64,000 nucleotides of DNA from Anaerolineales bacterium UBA2395 (lineage in GTDB: Bacteria; Chloroflexota; Anaerolineae; Anaerolineales; Villigracilaceae): contig DDSH01000001.1 of NCBI GenBank assembly GCA_002343775.1, forward strand, positions 399,043 through 463,042. Direction: 5' to 3'. Positions 8,189 to 17,339 of the stretch are shown here, piece by piece. The number at the start of each line of letters is the position of its first letter. The stretch's first letter is position 1. The position numbers were made by a program, and so were the translations under genes. Below the pieces are notes generated by a model that was given only the letters and a program-made list of their open reading frames with translations, ran no database searches and was not told the origin of the DNA.

Positions 8189-10714
8189 TTAACTTCTCAA
8201 CTTCGCGCCGACCTCTTTTTCCAGCCGTTTGACGATCTTGTTGCGGATGGCGGCGGCATCGGCGTCGGTCATGGTCTTGTCTTCGGCTTGATAGGTCAAC
8301 GCGTATGCCAGAGACTTTTTGCCTTCACCGATCTTTTCATCGCGGTAGAGATCGAACAAGCGGACGTTGGTCACGCTTCTTCCGCCTGTTTGCCTGATCA
8401 GCGCTTCGACGGTTTCAGCCTTCACTGATTCATCCACGATGACGGCAATGTCTTCGTAAATGGGCGGAGTCTCAGGGATGGTCTTGATGCCGTAGGTCGG
8501 GGCGATGGCGCGCATGATGTCAAGGTCGAACTCGGCGACTAACACAGGTGAATCGCCCAACTCGTATTGTTCCTTCACCAGCGGATGCATTTCACCAAAC
8601 GCACCAATGACCTTGTCACCGGCTTTGACTTCGGCGGCTTTGCCTGGGTGCAGGTGAGAGTAGGAAGAAGTTGCAGTGTAGGAAATGTTTGTGAGGCGCA
8701 AACCGCTCAACATGAGTTCGATGCGTCCCTTCAAGTCGAAGAAGTCCAGTTTGGGAGAATCCTTCACATCCCATGCCATCGCTTCACGCAGACCGGTCAT
8801 CGCAATGGCGAGTTTGCGCGGCTCGTCGGGGAGTTCGTTCTTGTGCGGCTCGAAGACCGAGCCAATCTCGAAGAACGAGAAGGCTTCGCTGTAACGGATG
8901 TTTTTCTCGAGCGAGTCGATCACGGACGCGACGAGGCTGCGGCGCAGGACACTCTTTTCGGGCGCGATGGGATTCGCAAGGCGGACGTATTCATCGTGCT
9001 TGGCGATGCGACCTTCTTTTTCGGGCGAGGTCATGCGATAGGACACGACTTCTTGCAAGCCGAGCGCGACGAGCAGGTCACGGAGATGTTCTTCCCACTC
9101 GTGGACGGGGTTGCCCACCTGCGGCGGGAGCGCGTCTGCCATGGTGGTGGTCGGGATGTTATCGTAGCCGTAACTGCGGGCAACTTCCTCGAGCACATCG
9201 GCAACACCGACGATGCCTTCGCCAATGTCCATGCGATGATTGGGAGAAGTAACTTGTAATTGGTTATTAGTAATTGTGCATTTGAATTCGAGGCGCTTGA
9301 GAAGTTCGGCGGTCTTTTCGAGAGTCAGGTCAATGCCAAGCCAGCGCTTCACATCAATGACGGTGATCTCCACCACCGCATCTTTCGGCGGCAGCGGATA
9401 TGCATCAACGAGATCGGGGGCAACGGCACCGCTAGCCCATTCCGCCATGTATTTCAAACCGAGGTTCACGCCGCCTTCTGCCATGGCAGGATGCACGCCG
9501 CGCGAGAAGCGGAAGGATGCCTCGGAAGGAAGGTTATGCTGCTTTGCCGTGCGGCGGATGTTGATGAAGTTCCACGCCGCGCCTTCGAGCAGGATGTTCT
9601 TGGTCGTATCGCTCACTTCAGACTCAGCGCCACCCATCACGCCCGCGAGAGAAAGCGAACCCTTCTCATCGCAGACAAGGACATTCATGGCAGTGAGAGT
9701 GCGCTCGTTGCCGTCTAGAGTCTTGAGTTTCTCACCATCTTGTGCGGCGCGAGTGATGATCTTAATTTTCTTGTCCCCAGCGCGTTGCTTGAGCACATCG
9801 TAATCGAAGGCGTGCAGCGGTTCGCCATATTCGAGCATGGCGTAGTTGGTCGCATCCACCACGTTATTGATGGGACGTACACCCGCCAGTTTGAGTCGGC
9901 GTTGAATCTGGTATGGGCTGGGTTTGAGTTCCACATTGCGGATCAAACCGATGACAAAGCGCGGATTGAGTTCAGGGTCAGTGATTTCGATCTCGACGAG
10001 TTCTTTGACAGATTGACCGCTGACCGCAGATGGCTGAGCACTGTTCTTCTTCAACTCTCGACCCAGCATCGCCGCCAATTCACGCGCCACGCCGATGACA
10101 TTCGCATTCCTCGCCATGTTCGGCAGGATGGAAATATCCAGCACAGCGTCGCCAATATAATCCGCAAGCGGCATGCCCACAGGCGCATCATCGTCGAGGA
10201 TAATGATGCCGTCACTTTCTTCGGTGATGCCCAATTCTTTTTCGGAGCAGACCATCGAGTACGAGTCCACGCCGCGGATCTTGGCGCGCTTGAGCGTCAT
10301 CAACACCTGCCCCTCGGCGTGACCGTCATAGAGCGTGGTGCCTTCCTTCGCGTACGCCACCTTGATGGGCTTATCCAGTTTGCCCGTGCCCTTGAGGTGG
10401 AAGATGTTCGGCGCGCCAGTAAGCACGACCTGATCTTGCTGACCATCGTACAGATCGAGCAAGGTCAACTTGTCCGCATTCGGATGCGCTTTCACCTCAC
10501 GGATCTCCGCCACGACAAGTTTCTCCTTGTCCCAGCCGATGCCGTTGGTCTTGAACTCGTGCTTCTCACCTTCTTTGTACACAGGCATGGGCAAGCCGAC
10601 ATAAAGAATCTCGTCCACTTCCATACCAGCGAGGGTGAGTTTGCGTGCAATGTCTTCGACGGAAAGTCCATCGAGATCAATGAAATCTTTTAGCCATGAG
10701 AGAGGTATTTTCAT
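8189..10714 (-). CDS. pheT: Phenylalanyl-tRNA synthetase beta subunit
   Basis: An 841-residue protein, full length for bacterial PheT, which forms an (alpha beta)2 enzyme with PheS and charges tRNA-Phe in the cytoplasm. Domains in order: N-terminal domain, OB-fold EMAP/Trbp111-like tRNA-binding domain (about 45-160), B3/B4 editing domain with the NNVVDATNYAMLEYGEPLHA segment (about 280-300), B5 domain, the catalytic-core-like domain, and a C-terminal ferredoxin-fold anticodon-binding domain with VTNVRLFDLYR. The ATG is preceded by AAGGTG. It follows pheS with a 94-bp gap holding an inverted repeat and shares the T-box leader. Confidence 0.96.
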   Translation of the reverse strand: MKIPLSWLKDFIDLDGLSVEDIARKLTLAGMEVDEILYVGLPMPVYKEGEKHEFKTNGIGWDKEKLVVAEIREVKAHPNADKLTLLDLYDGQQDQVVLTGAPNIFHLKGTGKLDKPIKVAYAKEGTTLYDGHAEGQVLMTLKRAKIRGVDSYSMVCSEKELGITEESDGIIILDDDAPVGMPLADYIGDAVLDISILPNMARNANVIGVARELAAMLGRELKKNSAQPSAVSGQSVKELVEIEITDPELNPRFVIGLIRNVELKPSPYQIQRRLKLAGVRPINNVVDATNYAMLEYGEPLHAFDYDVLKQRAGDKKIKIITRAAQDGEKLKTLDGNERTLTAMNVLVCDEKGSLSLAGVMGGAESEVSDTTKNILLEGAAWNFINIRRTAKQHNLPSEASFRFSRGVHPAMAEGGVNLGLKYMAEWASGAVAPDLVDAYPLPPKDAVVEITVIDVKRWLGIDLTLEKTAELLKRLEFKCTITNNQLQVTSPNHRMDIGEGIVGVADVLEEVARSYGYDNIPTTTMADALPPQVGNPVHEWEEHLRDLLVALGLQEVVSYRMTSPEKEGRIAKHDEYVRLANPIAPEKSVLRRSLVASVIDSLEKNIRYSEAFSFFEIGSVFEPHKNELPDEPRKLAIAMTGLREAMAWDVKDSPKLDFFDLKGRIELMLSGLRLTNISYTATSSYSHLHPGKAAEVKAGDKVIGAFGEMHPLVKEQYELGDSPVLVAEFDLDIMRAIAPTYGIKTIPETPPIYEDIAVIVDESVKAETVEALIRQTGGRSVTNVRLFDLYRDEKIGEGKKSLAYALTYQAEDKTMTDADAAAIRNKIVKRLEKEVGAKLRS

Positions 10715-10727
10715 AAGTCACCTTTTT

Positions 10728-10803
10728 CACCACAAAGTGTCACGAAGGGTCACAAAGGTTTTAAATCTTTCCTTCGTATACTTTTGTGATCCTTCGTGGT
10801 GAT
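10728..10803. repeat. Inverted repeat between pheS and pheT
   Basis: The left arm contains CACCACAAAGTGTCACGAAG and the right arm ends CCTTCGTGGTGA. The two are imperfect reverse complements. It sits inside the pheST transcript and has no T run, so it is unlikely to be a strong terminator; it could protect mRNA ends. Confidence 0.6.
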
Positions 10804-10808
10804 TGTTT

Positions 10809-11867
10809 TTAGAACTGCTCCAGGAACCTCACATCGTTACCCCAGAAGTAACGGATGTCGCCGACTTTGTTGCGTAGCATGAGCTGGCGTTCCGGTCCCA
10901 TGCCCCAGGCGTAGCCAGAGTAGACCTTTGGGTCGTAGCCGCCTGCGATCAACACGTTGGGATGCACCATGCCGCAGCCGAGAATTTCGAGCCAGCCTGA
11001 GTTCTTGCAGACCTGGCAGCCCTTTCCGCCACACACGAAACATTCCACGTCCACTTCGGCAGAGGGTTCTGTGAACGGGAAGTACGAAGCGCGGAAGCGC
11101 AGACGCGCACCTTCACCGAACATTCTCCGCACAAAGTCCGCGATCGTGCCTTTCAAGTCCGCGAAGGTGATGTTCTTGCCAACCGCGAGTCCTTCCACCT
11201 GATTGAACTGCACTTCCGAACGCGCCGTGATCTGCTCATAGCGGAAACACATACCCGGCAGTGCAATACGAATAGGAGGCGGGTTGCTTGGGTCGGTTGC
11301 CGCGAAATAACGCATCGCATGAATTTGTCCAGGCGAAGTGTGTGTGCGCATCAAGATCGGATTGTCGCCGCGTCCTTCGGCTTCGATGAAGAATGTATCC
11401 TGCATATCACGCGCGGGGTGATGCGGCGGGAAGTTCAAATGCTGGAAGTTATATTCGTCCGTTTCCACTTCGCGCGAGGTGAAGACCTGAAAACCCATTT
11501 CCGCAAGAATCGCCAGCACACGCCTCAACTGCTGCGTGGACGGGTGCAAGCGCCCAACGTGTTTGTTACGCCCAGGCAGGGTAACATCCAATTTTTCTTC
11601 GGCGAGGGATTTCGCCAACGCGGCTTGTTTCACCGCTGCGGCTTTTTCTTCCAACGCAGCCTCAAGCGCCACTTTCACACGGTTCGCAGCCTGACCGACA
11701 GCGGGTCGCTCCTCTTTTGAGAGTTTGCCCAAGCCGGAAAAGACTCCCATCAATTCCGAGCTGCGCCCGAGGTGGGTCACACGCCACGCTTCCACTGCTG
11801 CGGGGTCATTGACCTCTGCCAGCGCAGCGAGTGCGGCTTTTTCGATCTCGTTTAATTTGTCCTGCAT
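10809..11867 (-). CDS. pheS: Phenylalanyl-tRNA synthetase alpha subunit
   Basis: A 352-residue catalytic subunit. The N-terminal coiled coil (about 1-85) binds tRNA. The class II core follows, with motif 2 around FPPHHPARDMQDTFF and MRTHTSPGQIHAMRYF, and motif 3 near GYAWGMGPERQLMLR close to the C-terminus. A zinc-like Cys set (CFVCGGKGCQVCKNSGW) is seen in the core. The ATG at 11867 is chosen because ACGGAGG lies just before it; the longer frame would run into a palindrome. Expression is controlled by the upstream T-box. Confidence 0.96.
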   Translation of the reverse strand: MQDKLNEIEKAALAALAEVNDPAAVEAWRVTHLGRSSELMGVFSGLGKLSKEERPAVGQAANRVKVALEAALEEKAAAVKQAALAKSLAEEKLDVTLPGRNKHVGRLHPSTQQLRRVLAILAEMGFQVFTSREVETDEYNFQHLNFPPHHPARDMQDTFFIEAEGRGDNPILMRTHTSPGQIHAMRYFAATDPSNPPPIRIALPGMCFRYEQITARSEVQFNQVEGLAVGKNITFADLKGTIADFVRRMFGEGARLRFRASYFPFTEPSAEVDVECFVCGGKGCQVCKNSGWLEILGCGMVHPNVLIAGGYDPKVYSGYAWGMGPERQLMLRNKVGDIRYFWGNDVRFLEQF

Positions 11868-11883
11868 ACATGCCTCCGTTTTG

Positions 11884-11911
11884 GTAGGGGCGACTCGCGA
11901 GTCGCCCCTAC
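11884..11911. repeat. 28-bp perfect palindrome in the pheS 5' leader
   Basis: The 28 bases read the same on both strands. The half-site is GTAGGGGCGACTCG. It lies between the T-box terminator and the pheS ribosome binding site, so read-through transcripts carry a very stable hairpin. Confidence 0.8.
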
Positions 11912-11925
11912 TTATATACAAACAA

Positions 11926-12188
11926 AAACTCCCGTCCACTATGGGACGGGAGGAAGTTCACCCGTGGTACCACCCAAATTCATCTCAATTGAGATGCACT
12001 TTGTGCCGACCAACATCGGCTTCCCTGATAACGCTGGGAGTGCGTCTCACACTACTGACTTTCGACATGTTCACATGAGAGGCTCGAGAGGGAACTTCAA
12101 CTGGGTTCGGTCGAGTGCAATTTCACCAACTGCCTTGCACATCTCTGGCGGCTTCTGTCAGCCTACTTTCCTCTGTCACAGCCTTGAT
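11926..12188 (-). promoter_or_regulatory. T-box riboswitch (tRNA-Phe) controlling pheST
   Basis: On the minus strand the leader holds a Stem I region with the typical GTTGGTGAAA and ACCCAGTTGAAG segments. The specifier codon TTC (Phe) follows in GAAGTTCCCTC. The conserved T-box GGGTGGTACCACGG lies at 11962-11975, followed by a terminator stem CTCCCGTCC/GGACGGGAG (11929-11952) with TTTTTGTTT. Uncharged tRNA-Phe should pair with the specifier and the T-box bulge, stabilise the antiterminator and allow pheST transcription. Confidence 0.93.
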
Positions 12189-12194
12189 AAGGCT

Positions 12195-12222
12195 ATTATC
12201 CGCAGAATCGGGCTCCTGTCAA
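12195..12222 (-). promoter_or_regulatory. Sigma-70 promoter of the T-box/pheST operon
   Basis: A perfect -35 TTGACA (12217-12222) and -10 GATAAT (12195-12200) are separated by 16 bases on the minus strand. The -35 box contains the TGA stop codon of the diguanylate cyclase gene just upstream. Confidence 0.82.
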
Positions 12223-12995
12223 GTGTGATGCGCAACAACCTGCATCCCGCCCCGGCGTTTCGCCGAATACAGGGCAAAATCCGCCTCGCGCAGGATTTCG
12301 TCAAGATCGCTCATCGATTCGTGGAAAGACGCCTCACCCACGCTCACGCGGATGGCGATGGGTTTGCCTCCAAATTGAAATTCGATCTGTGAGATCGAAT
12401 GTAGGATGCGTTCGAGGCATTCACCCGCCTGAATGGTATTGGTCTCGGGGAAAAGGAAGATGAACTCATCCCCGCCGTATCGTGCAAACACATCCATCTG
12501 ACGCAGGTTTTCAAGGCAGATCCGCGCCACTTGTTTAAGCGCGGCATCTCCGGCTAAATGGCTGTGACCGTCGTTGATGTCTTTGAAATTGTCAAAATCC
12601 ATGATGGCGATCGAAAAGGTGTGACCATACCGCTTTGCCCTCCCGAATTCCTGCGCCGCCCGTTCCATAAAAAAACGGCGATTGTAAGTTTTGGTCAAAT
12701 CATCGGTATGGGAGATCCACCGCAGCTGTTCCTCCGCCAGATCGAGCCGATGAACAAGTTTGAAGTTATTATAGGATGAGATCGGCGCGAGCAGGGCGGG
12801 GATCAATGCGGAGATCAGGATTCCCGTCAGCGAAACAGACCCATCGACAAAATAAAGGATGATGGACGTCACCCCCACTGAAATGACAACCACGAACAGG
12901 GTTACGGCAATCGTAACACGCAAAACGCCATACCGCCTAAGCAGTGCAGGCAGTATGGATGCACCCCTCAAATGGTCTTCCTTGTCGGGCGTCAT
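12219..12995 (-). CDS. Membrane diguanylate cyclase (GGDEF)
   Basis: About 258 residues. Two transmembrane helices (about 25-50 and 56-75), a short linker helix, and a GGDEF domain (about 95-255) with the active motif YGGDEF. It has an RxxD inhibitory site (RQMD) five residues before, so product inhibition by cyclic di-GMP is likely. It makes cyclic di-GMP from two GTP at the cytoplasmic face. The ATG at 12995 is used; a TTG two codons upstream is also possible and neither has a clear ribosome binding site. Its stop codon lies within the -35 box of the pheST promoter. Confidence 0.88.
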   Translation of the reverse strand: MTPDKEDHLRGASILPALLRRYGVLRVTIAVTLFVVVISVGVTSIILYFVDGSVSLTGILISALIPALLAPISSYNNFKLVHRLDLAEEQLRWISHTDDLTKTYNRRFFMERAAQEFGRAKRYGHTFSIAIMDFDNFKDINDGHSHLAGDAALKQVARICLENLRQMDVFARYGGDEFIFLFPETNTIQAGECLERILHSISQIEFQFGGKPIAIRVSVGEASFHESMSDLDEILREADFALYSAKRRGGMQVVAHHT

Positions 12996-13129
12996 AGTCA
13001 ATCAGTCGGCGTAGCTCAAAAGAACGGGTCTTCATGATACCGTAAACTGGGTAGAATCAAACCACCCAAACATCCCATACACAACGAACCCAGCATTCCA
13101 ATTCTCATCTGTAAACAAACGCCCAAAAA

Positions 13130-14686
13130 ATGGATCACACAATGAATCGCAAACCCGACCTCCCCAGCCTGCTGCTCTTTACCGCCCTGCTTTTCGGCAT
13201 CATCGTCCGTTTCTATCCCGCTGCTGCCAACGGCTTCCCGCTCAACGATGGCGGGATGTTCTTCAGCATGGTGCAGGACCTGAAAGCGAATGGGTTCCGA
13301 CTCCCGCACTTCACAACCTACAACCAGGCTGGGATTTCCTTCGCCTACCCGCCGTTTGGATTTTATGCCGCAGCGCTTCTTTCCGCGCTCGTGCCGGATT
13401 CTGATCTATCGATCTTTCTCTACCTCCCGGCTTTTATCAACTCTCTCTCCATCCTGGCGTTTTATCTCTTCGCCAAAGAGATGCTCAAATCACGCCTGAA
13501 CGCGTCCCTGGCGACGGTCATCTACGCCTTGTCCGCCCGCGCCTTCGTCTGGCAGGTGATGGGCGGAGGTATCACCCGTGCCTTCGGCATGCTATTTCTT
13601 TTGATGATGCTCTGGCAGGCGGTTCAACTCTTCAAAAATTACCATCATAAACATCTCCTGCTGACCATCCTCTTCGGTGCCGGGACGGTCATCAGTCACC
13701 CGCAGACGGCGCTGCATGCGGCAGTCGGCGGACTGCTGCTCTTCGTCTTTTTCGGGCGCTCCCAACGCGGATCGATCTCCGCGCTTCTCGTCGGCGCGGG
13801 CGTGGCGCTGCTTAGCGCACCATGGTGGGCAACAGCGTTCTCGCGGCATGGCATTACACCGTTCTTATCAGCAGGGCAAAGCAGCCAGCGAACGGTTGAA
13901 GCGTACCTTGCCGTGATTCGCTTTGACGGGCTGGGTGATTTTATTTTTCTACCCACTTTTCTACTGGCGTCAATCGGAATCTATCTTTCAATCAGGCAAA
14001 AGGATTTCTTTCTACTCGCCTGGGCGGCGCTGGCATTGGGAATCGATCCGCGTGGCGGCGAAGGAATTGCCCTGTTGTCGTTTGCCTTGCTGGGAGGAAT
14101 GGGTTTGGTTGCATTCATAGGGTGGTTCAGCAGAATGGGCAGCACCCAGGTCGAGGGCGCGTTTTCGAAGCGTGAGGTTCAGGTGGTGCTGACCGTTCTT
14201 ATTGGCTACTTCATTTTTAGCGCAAGCATCTTCGATTTTCAACTGATCAACACGAGTTTGAAATCAGATGATTTGAATATGATTGAATGGGTCAAAGAAA
14301 ATGTGGACGAGGGAAAAACGTTCGCGCTTGCCACCGGGCGCGAGTTTTCGATGACCGATCCGCTGCAGGAATGGTTTCCCGCGCTGACGGGACGAAAAAG
14401 CCTGACCACCATGCAGGGATTGGAGTGGACTCTTGCGGGGGATTTTTTCCCCTGGTACGAGCAGCTAATCGAGTTTCAGAAATGCGCCGATATGACCTGT
14501 GTGGAAAGCTGGTCGGCACGCAACAATGTGAACTATGAGTATTTGATCGTGTTGATTCCCGCTGAGACCGAGAACGGCGGCTTGTTCGATTCGTTAAGAA
14601 GTTTGGGAGTTTCCGCGCGTGAGTCTGAGTCGCATATGCTGGTCTTTGAGTCGGAACATGCGCTGGTGTTTGAACATAAAAAGTGA
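13130..14686 (+). CDS. Polytopic membrane protein, glycosyltransferase-like (GT-C type), function unknown
   Basis: A 518-residue protein with about ten to eleven hydrophobic segments in the first 375 residues and a soluble C-terminal part of about 140 residues containing Cys in the CADMTCVESW segment. The first extracytoplasmic loop has an acidic FPLNDGGMFFSMVQDL motif, similar to the Asp-containing loop of GT-C lipid-linked sugar transferases. The start is uncertain: ATG 13130 and ATG 13142 both lack a clear ribosome binding site. It stands alone on the plus strand, facing the M1 peptidase. The substrate cannot be told from sequence. Confidence 0.62.
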   Translation: MDHTMNRKPDLPSLLLFTALLFGIIVRFYPAAANGFPLNDGGMFFSMVQDLKANGFRLPHFTTYNQAGISFAYPPFGFYAAALLSALVPDSDLSIFLYLPAFINSLSILAFYLFAKEMLKSRLNASLATVIYALSARAFVWQVMGGGITRAFGMLFLLMMLWQAVQLFKNYHHKHLLLTILFGAGTVISHPQTALHAAVGGLLLFVFFGRSQRGSISALLVGAGVALLSAPWWATAFSRHGITPFLSAGQSSQRTVEAYLAVIRFDGLGDFIFLPTFLLASIGIYLSIRQKDFFLLAWAALALGIDPRGGEGIALLSFALLGGMGLVAFIGWFSRMGSTQVEGAFSKREVQVVLTVLIGYFIFSASIFDFQLINTSLKSDDLNMIEWVKENVDEGKTFALATGREFSMTDPLQEWFPALTGRKSLTTMQGLEWTLAGDFFPWYEQLIEFQKCADMTCVESWSARNNVNYEYLIVLIPAETENGGLFDSLRSLGVSARESESHMLVFESEHALVFEHKK

Positions 14687-14709
14687 CAGCCACATTGTGA
14701 CTGTCACTT
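14681..14709. terminator. Hairpin between convergent genes
   Basis: The stem AAGTGACAG/CTGTCACTT (14681-14689 with 14701-14709) has an 11-base loop. It overlaps the end of the plus-strand gene and lies just before the stop of the minus-strand peptidase. The T run is weak. Confidence 0.6.
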
Positions 14710-14713
14710 GGGG

Positions 14714-16156
14714 TTAAGGCTTGGACGGCAAAGTTTCGTCGTAAAGCCAGCCGTCGAAGAAAGCAGACAGGTCTTCTCCGCTGACCTCTTCTGCCACACC
14801 AATAAAATCCCCGGTGTAGGCGTTGCCGCCTTTGTAGCGGTCATAATATGTGCGGAGGATCTCGAAGAAAACCTCGTCGCCGACTTCGAGCCGCAGGGCA
14901 TGCAGGGTGAGTCCGCCGCGCACATACACCCCTGCGTTGAAGAGGTCGTTGGCAGCGGGGTCGCCGGGCGGAGGGAAGAAATCGGGGAAGCGCTCGACCT
15001 CGGCGTATAGATAATCGAACCAATCCTCCAACGCTTCGCGCCCTTCGAGATGTTCGATCCACAATCCCTCGCCGTAGGTGGCGAATCCCTCGTTGAGCCA
15101 GATGTCGCCCCAATCTGCCACGCTGACGCTGTTTCCAAACCACTGATGCACCAGTTCATGCGCAACGACCGATTCGGTGCCTTCGATGTCGGTCGGGTCG
15201 ACCATATCCACGCCGTAAATGGACATGGTCTGGTTTTCGAGCGCCGCACCGAACGAAACATCCATGACCAGCGAGCCATACACTTCAAAGGGATACGGTC
15301 CGAACAGTTTACTGAAATATTCGAGCATCTCGCCCTGACGCGCAAAAGGCTTGCGATATTCGTCGCCGAGGCTGGCGGCATAATAATTGCGGATCGGGAT
15401 TCCGCTCGGGGATTGCATCGTTTCTGTGTTGAAGTCGTTGATGTTGATGGTGGCAAGGTAACTCGCCATCGGATCTCGCAGTTCAAAGCGATAGGTGGTC
15501 GAATTTCCGTTTTGGATGGTATCGGTAAGCACCCCATTGGCGGCAACCTCGAATGGTTTCGGCACTGTAACGATAAAAGTATAGGTTGCTTTATCCAGCG
15601 GGTGGTCGTTGACGGGGTAGAACGTGGCAGAGCCATCCGGTTCGCTCAGCACAAAAATACCCCTGCCGTAGGCAATCCAACCCGTTGGGAATGGCAGCGC
15701 CTGTGACGTCAATTCATCAGGAATGCCTGAATATTCCACGACAATGGTGAACGCCGCCCCGTTCGGGATGGGTTGCGCAGGTGTGACAGTCAGTTCCTGA
15801 CCTGCACGGGTAAACTCCGCCGCTTCTTCATTGACCGTGAGGCTGGTGATCTCGAACCCGAGAAAATCCAGGTTGAAAGCGCTTAAGTCATGGGTGGCTA
15901 TCGCTTCGATGGTGGTGACCGCATCGAGGTCGCTCGAAGCGACATCGTTGACAGTGATATCCAGTGTGTAATGTTGCGCGTCGTATCCACCGTTTCCAAA
16001 ATCCGGGTAAAGCGAATCTCCCAAGCCCGACGAGCCGGGAATGGGATTCAAAATCACCGGCGTGGGGGTGGGCGGCTCGGCAGCTCCGCCACACGCTGCA
16101 AGCATCAGAAACATCAAGGTGAGGCTGAGCCATCGCATGAGATTTGTTTTCTTCAT
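14714..16156 (-). CDS. M1-family zinc metallopeptidase, lipoprotein
   Basis: A 480-residue protein. The N-terminus is a lipoprotein signal with lipobox LMLAAC (Cys at about residue 22), so it should be anchored outside the cytoplasmic membrane. The beta-rich N-terminal domain (about 55-250) is followed by the thermolysin-like catalytic domain with the zinc motif HELVHQWFGN (about 332-341) and the second zinc ligand in WLNEGFATYGE. The long C-terminal HEAT-like domain of full M1 aminopeptidases is absent, as in several bacterial relatives. The ATG at 16156 has AGAGGAAAG before it and overlaps the stop of the HD gene by four bases, so the two are translationally coupled. Confidence 0.85.
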   Translation of the reverse strand: MKKTNLMRWLSLTLMFLMLAACGGAAEPPTPTPVILNPIPGSSGLGDSLYPDFGNGGYDAQHYTLDITVNDVASSDLDAVTTIEAIATHDLSAFNLDFLGFEITSLTVNEEAAEFTRAGQELTVTPAQPIPNGAAFTIVVEYSGIPDELTSQALPFPTGWIAYGRGIFVLSEPDGSATFYPVNDHPLDKATYTFIVTVPKPFEVAANGVLTDTIQNGNSTTYRFELRDPMASYLATININDFNTETMQSPSGIPIRNYYAASLGDEYRKPFARQGEMLEYFSKLFGPYPFEVYGSLVMDVSFGAALENQTMSIYGVDMVDPTDIEGTESVVAHELVHQWFGNSVSVADWGDIWLNEGFATYGEGLWIEHLEGREALEDWFDYLYAEVERFPDFFPPPGDPAANDLFNAGVYVRGGLTLHALRLEVGDEVFFEILRTYYDRYKGGNAYTGDFIGVAEEVSGEDLSAFFDGWLYDETLPSKP

Positions 16157-16827
16157 CTTTCCTCTGTTTCGCCAGAAATATCGCTGCCTTCCCATTCGAG
16201 CATGAATTGGTCGAGAAATTTCAGCATGACATTGTGGCGTTCTTCTGCAATGCGTTTTGCGGTTTGGGTATTCATGCGGTCTTTGAGCAGGAGTAGTTTT
16301 TCGTAAAAGTGATTGATGGTGGCACTTTTGCTGTTCTTGTATTCTTCAAAGCTGGCATGCATATGCGGCGGCGAATCAGGGTCATACATCATGCGGTTTT
16401 TGTAGCCGCCATACGCAAAGGCACGCCCAATTCCAATGGCGCCGATGGCGTCCAGCCGGTCGGCATCCTGCACGATGAAGCCTTCCAGCGAGTCCATTTT
16501 ATTTTTCACACCTGCGCCTTTGTAGGAGATGTGTTCGATGATCTCGCACACGCTGTCGGCGACAGCGGGACTCACATGGTGCGAATCCAGCCAGGCACGG
16601 GCGCGAAGCGGGGTTTCGTCACCAGTCTCGTTGAATTTCCAATCGTCAAGGTCGTGCAGCAACGCTGCAAGTTGCACGATGATTGGATCCGCTTTTTCAA
16701 TCTTGCAGATGGCAATGGCATTCTTCCAAACGCGATAAATGTGCCACCAATCATGTCCTGAGGAATCGTCGGAAAATTCAGCGCGGATATAGTCGGCTGT
16801 CTTTTGAATGATGTCGGTTTGATCCAT
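16153..16827 (-). CDS. HD-domain phosphohydrolase
   Basis: A 224-residue protein with the metal-binding HD pattern: GHDWWHIYRVWKNA (first His), LLHDLDDW (HD pair) and QDADRLDAIGAIG (last Asp). The spacing fits the YedJ/YfdR-like group of uncharacterised HD hydrolases, some of which act on nucleotides. The ATG at 16827 starts MDQTDII; the longer frame to 16899 reads through a terminator hairpin and is rejected. It is coupled to the M1 peptidase gene downstream. Substrate unknown. Confidence 0.8.
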   Translation of the reverse strand: MDQTDIIQKTADYIRAEFSDDSSGHDWWHIYRVWKNAIAICKIEKADPIIVQLAALLHDLDDWKFNETGDETPLRARAWLDSHHVSPAVADSVCEIIEHISYKGAGVKNKMDSLEGFIVQDADRLDAIGAIGIGRAFAYGGYKNRMMYDPDSPPHMHASFEEYKNSKSATINHFYEKLLLLKDRMNTQTAKRIAEERHNVMLKFLDQFMLEWEGSDISGETEER

Positions 16828-16843
16828 GCCTGTATTTTCCCAC

Positions 16844-16869
16844 AAAAAAAGTCGGGCTATTAGCCCGAC
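16844..16869 (-). terminator. Rho-independent terminator
   Basis: On the minus strand GTCGGGCTA/TAGCCCGAC is followed by TTTTTTT. It ends the transcript carrying the DUF4287 and DinB-like genes. Confidence 0.88.
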
Positions 16870-16880
16870 CTGCTTTCTTA

Positions 16881-17339
16881 TTATTTTTTCAACGTACACA
16901 ACGCCTGGCGCATCTCGCCGAGATGATACGCGGAGTGAACGACGATGGACAACGCGCCGCCGATATTATCTTCGTTCCACATGGGGTTTTCGGTGAACAG
17001 TTTGATCATGCGGTCGTAGGCTGCGCGCAGTTTGGATTTATACGCATCCCATTCCTGCGGTGTGACCTTTTCCACCGTGCGCCAAATTTCACCCCAATCA
17101 CGCGGGCTGTTATCGCCTTGTAGCGCAAAACGTTCGAACGACTCGATGAAGAAGGTCACATGCGCGACTTGTGCCGCGAGTGAGGCGCATTGATTCCCAA
17201 CCGGGATGGACGCCTCTTTTGCTGAAATTGTATCAAGCGTCTGAAAAAGAGATGTGTTCGGGTCGAGATAGATCCCGATGGGTTTCTCGAATGTCTCACC
17301 CATCAACTGCAAGAGGTTTTTTCGAAAATCTTCAGACAT
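16881..17339 (-). CDS. DinB-superfamily protein
   Basis: A 152-residue four-helix-bundle protein with the DinB/YfiT His pattern: AAQVAHVTFF near residue 58 and VHSAYHLGEMRQAL near residue 135. These His residues normally bind a divalent metal. Members include thiol transferases (bacillithiol or mycothiol S-transferases) and many proteins of unknown role. The ATG directly follows the TAA of the DUF4287 gene, so they are co-transcribed. Confidence 0.8.
   Translation of the reverse strand: MSEDFRKNLLQLMGETFEKPIGIYLDPNTSLFQTLDTISAKEASIPVGNQCASLAAQVAHVTFFIESFERFALQGDNSPRDWGEIWRTVEKVTPQEWDAYKSKLRAAYDRMIKLFTENPMWNEDNIGGALSIVVHSAYHLGEMRQALCTLKK

Noticed and set aside
9740..10693. Long plus-strand frame opposite pheT (317 codons)
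   Set aside because: Composition rich in His, Asp and Phe without family motifs; pheT is certain here.
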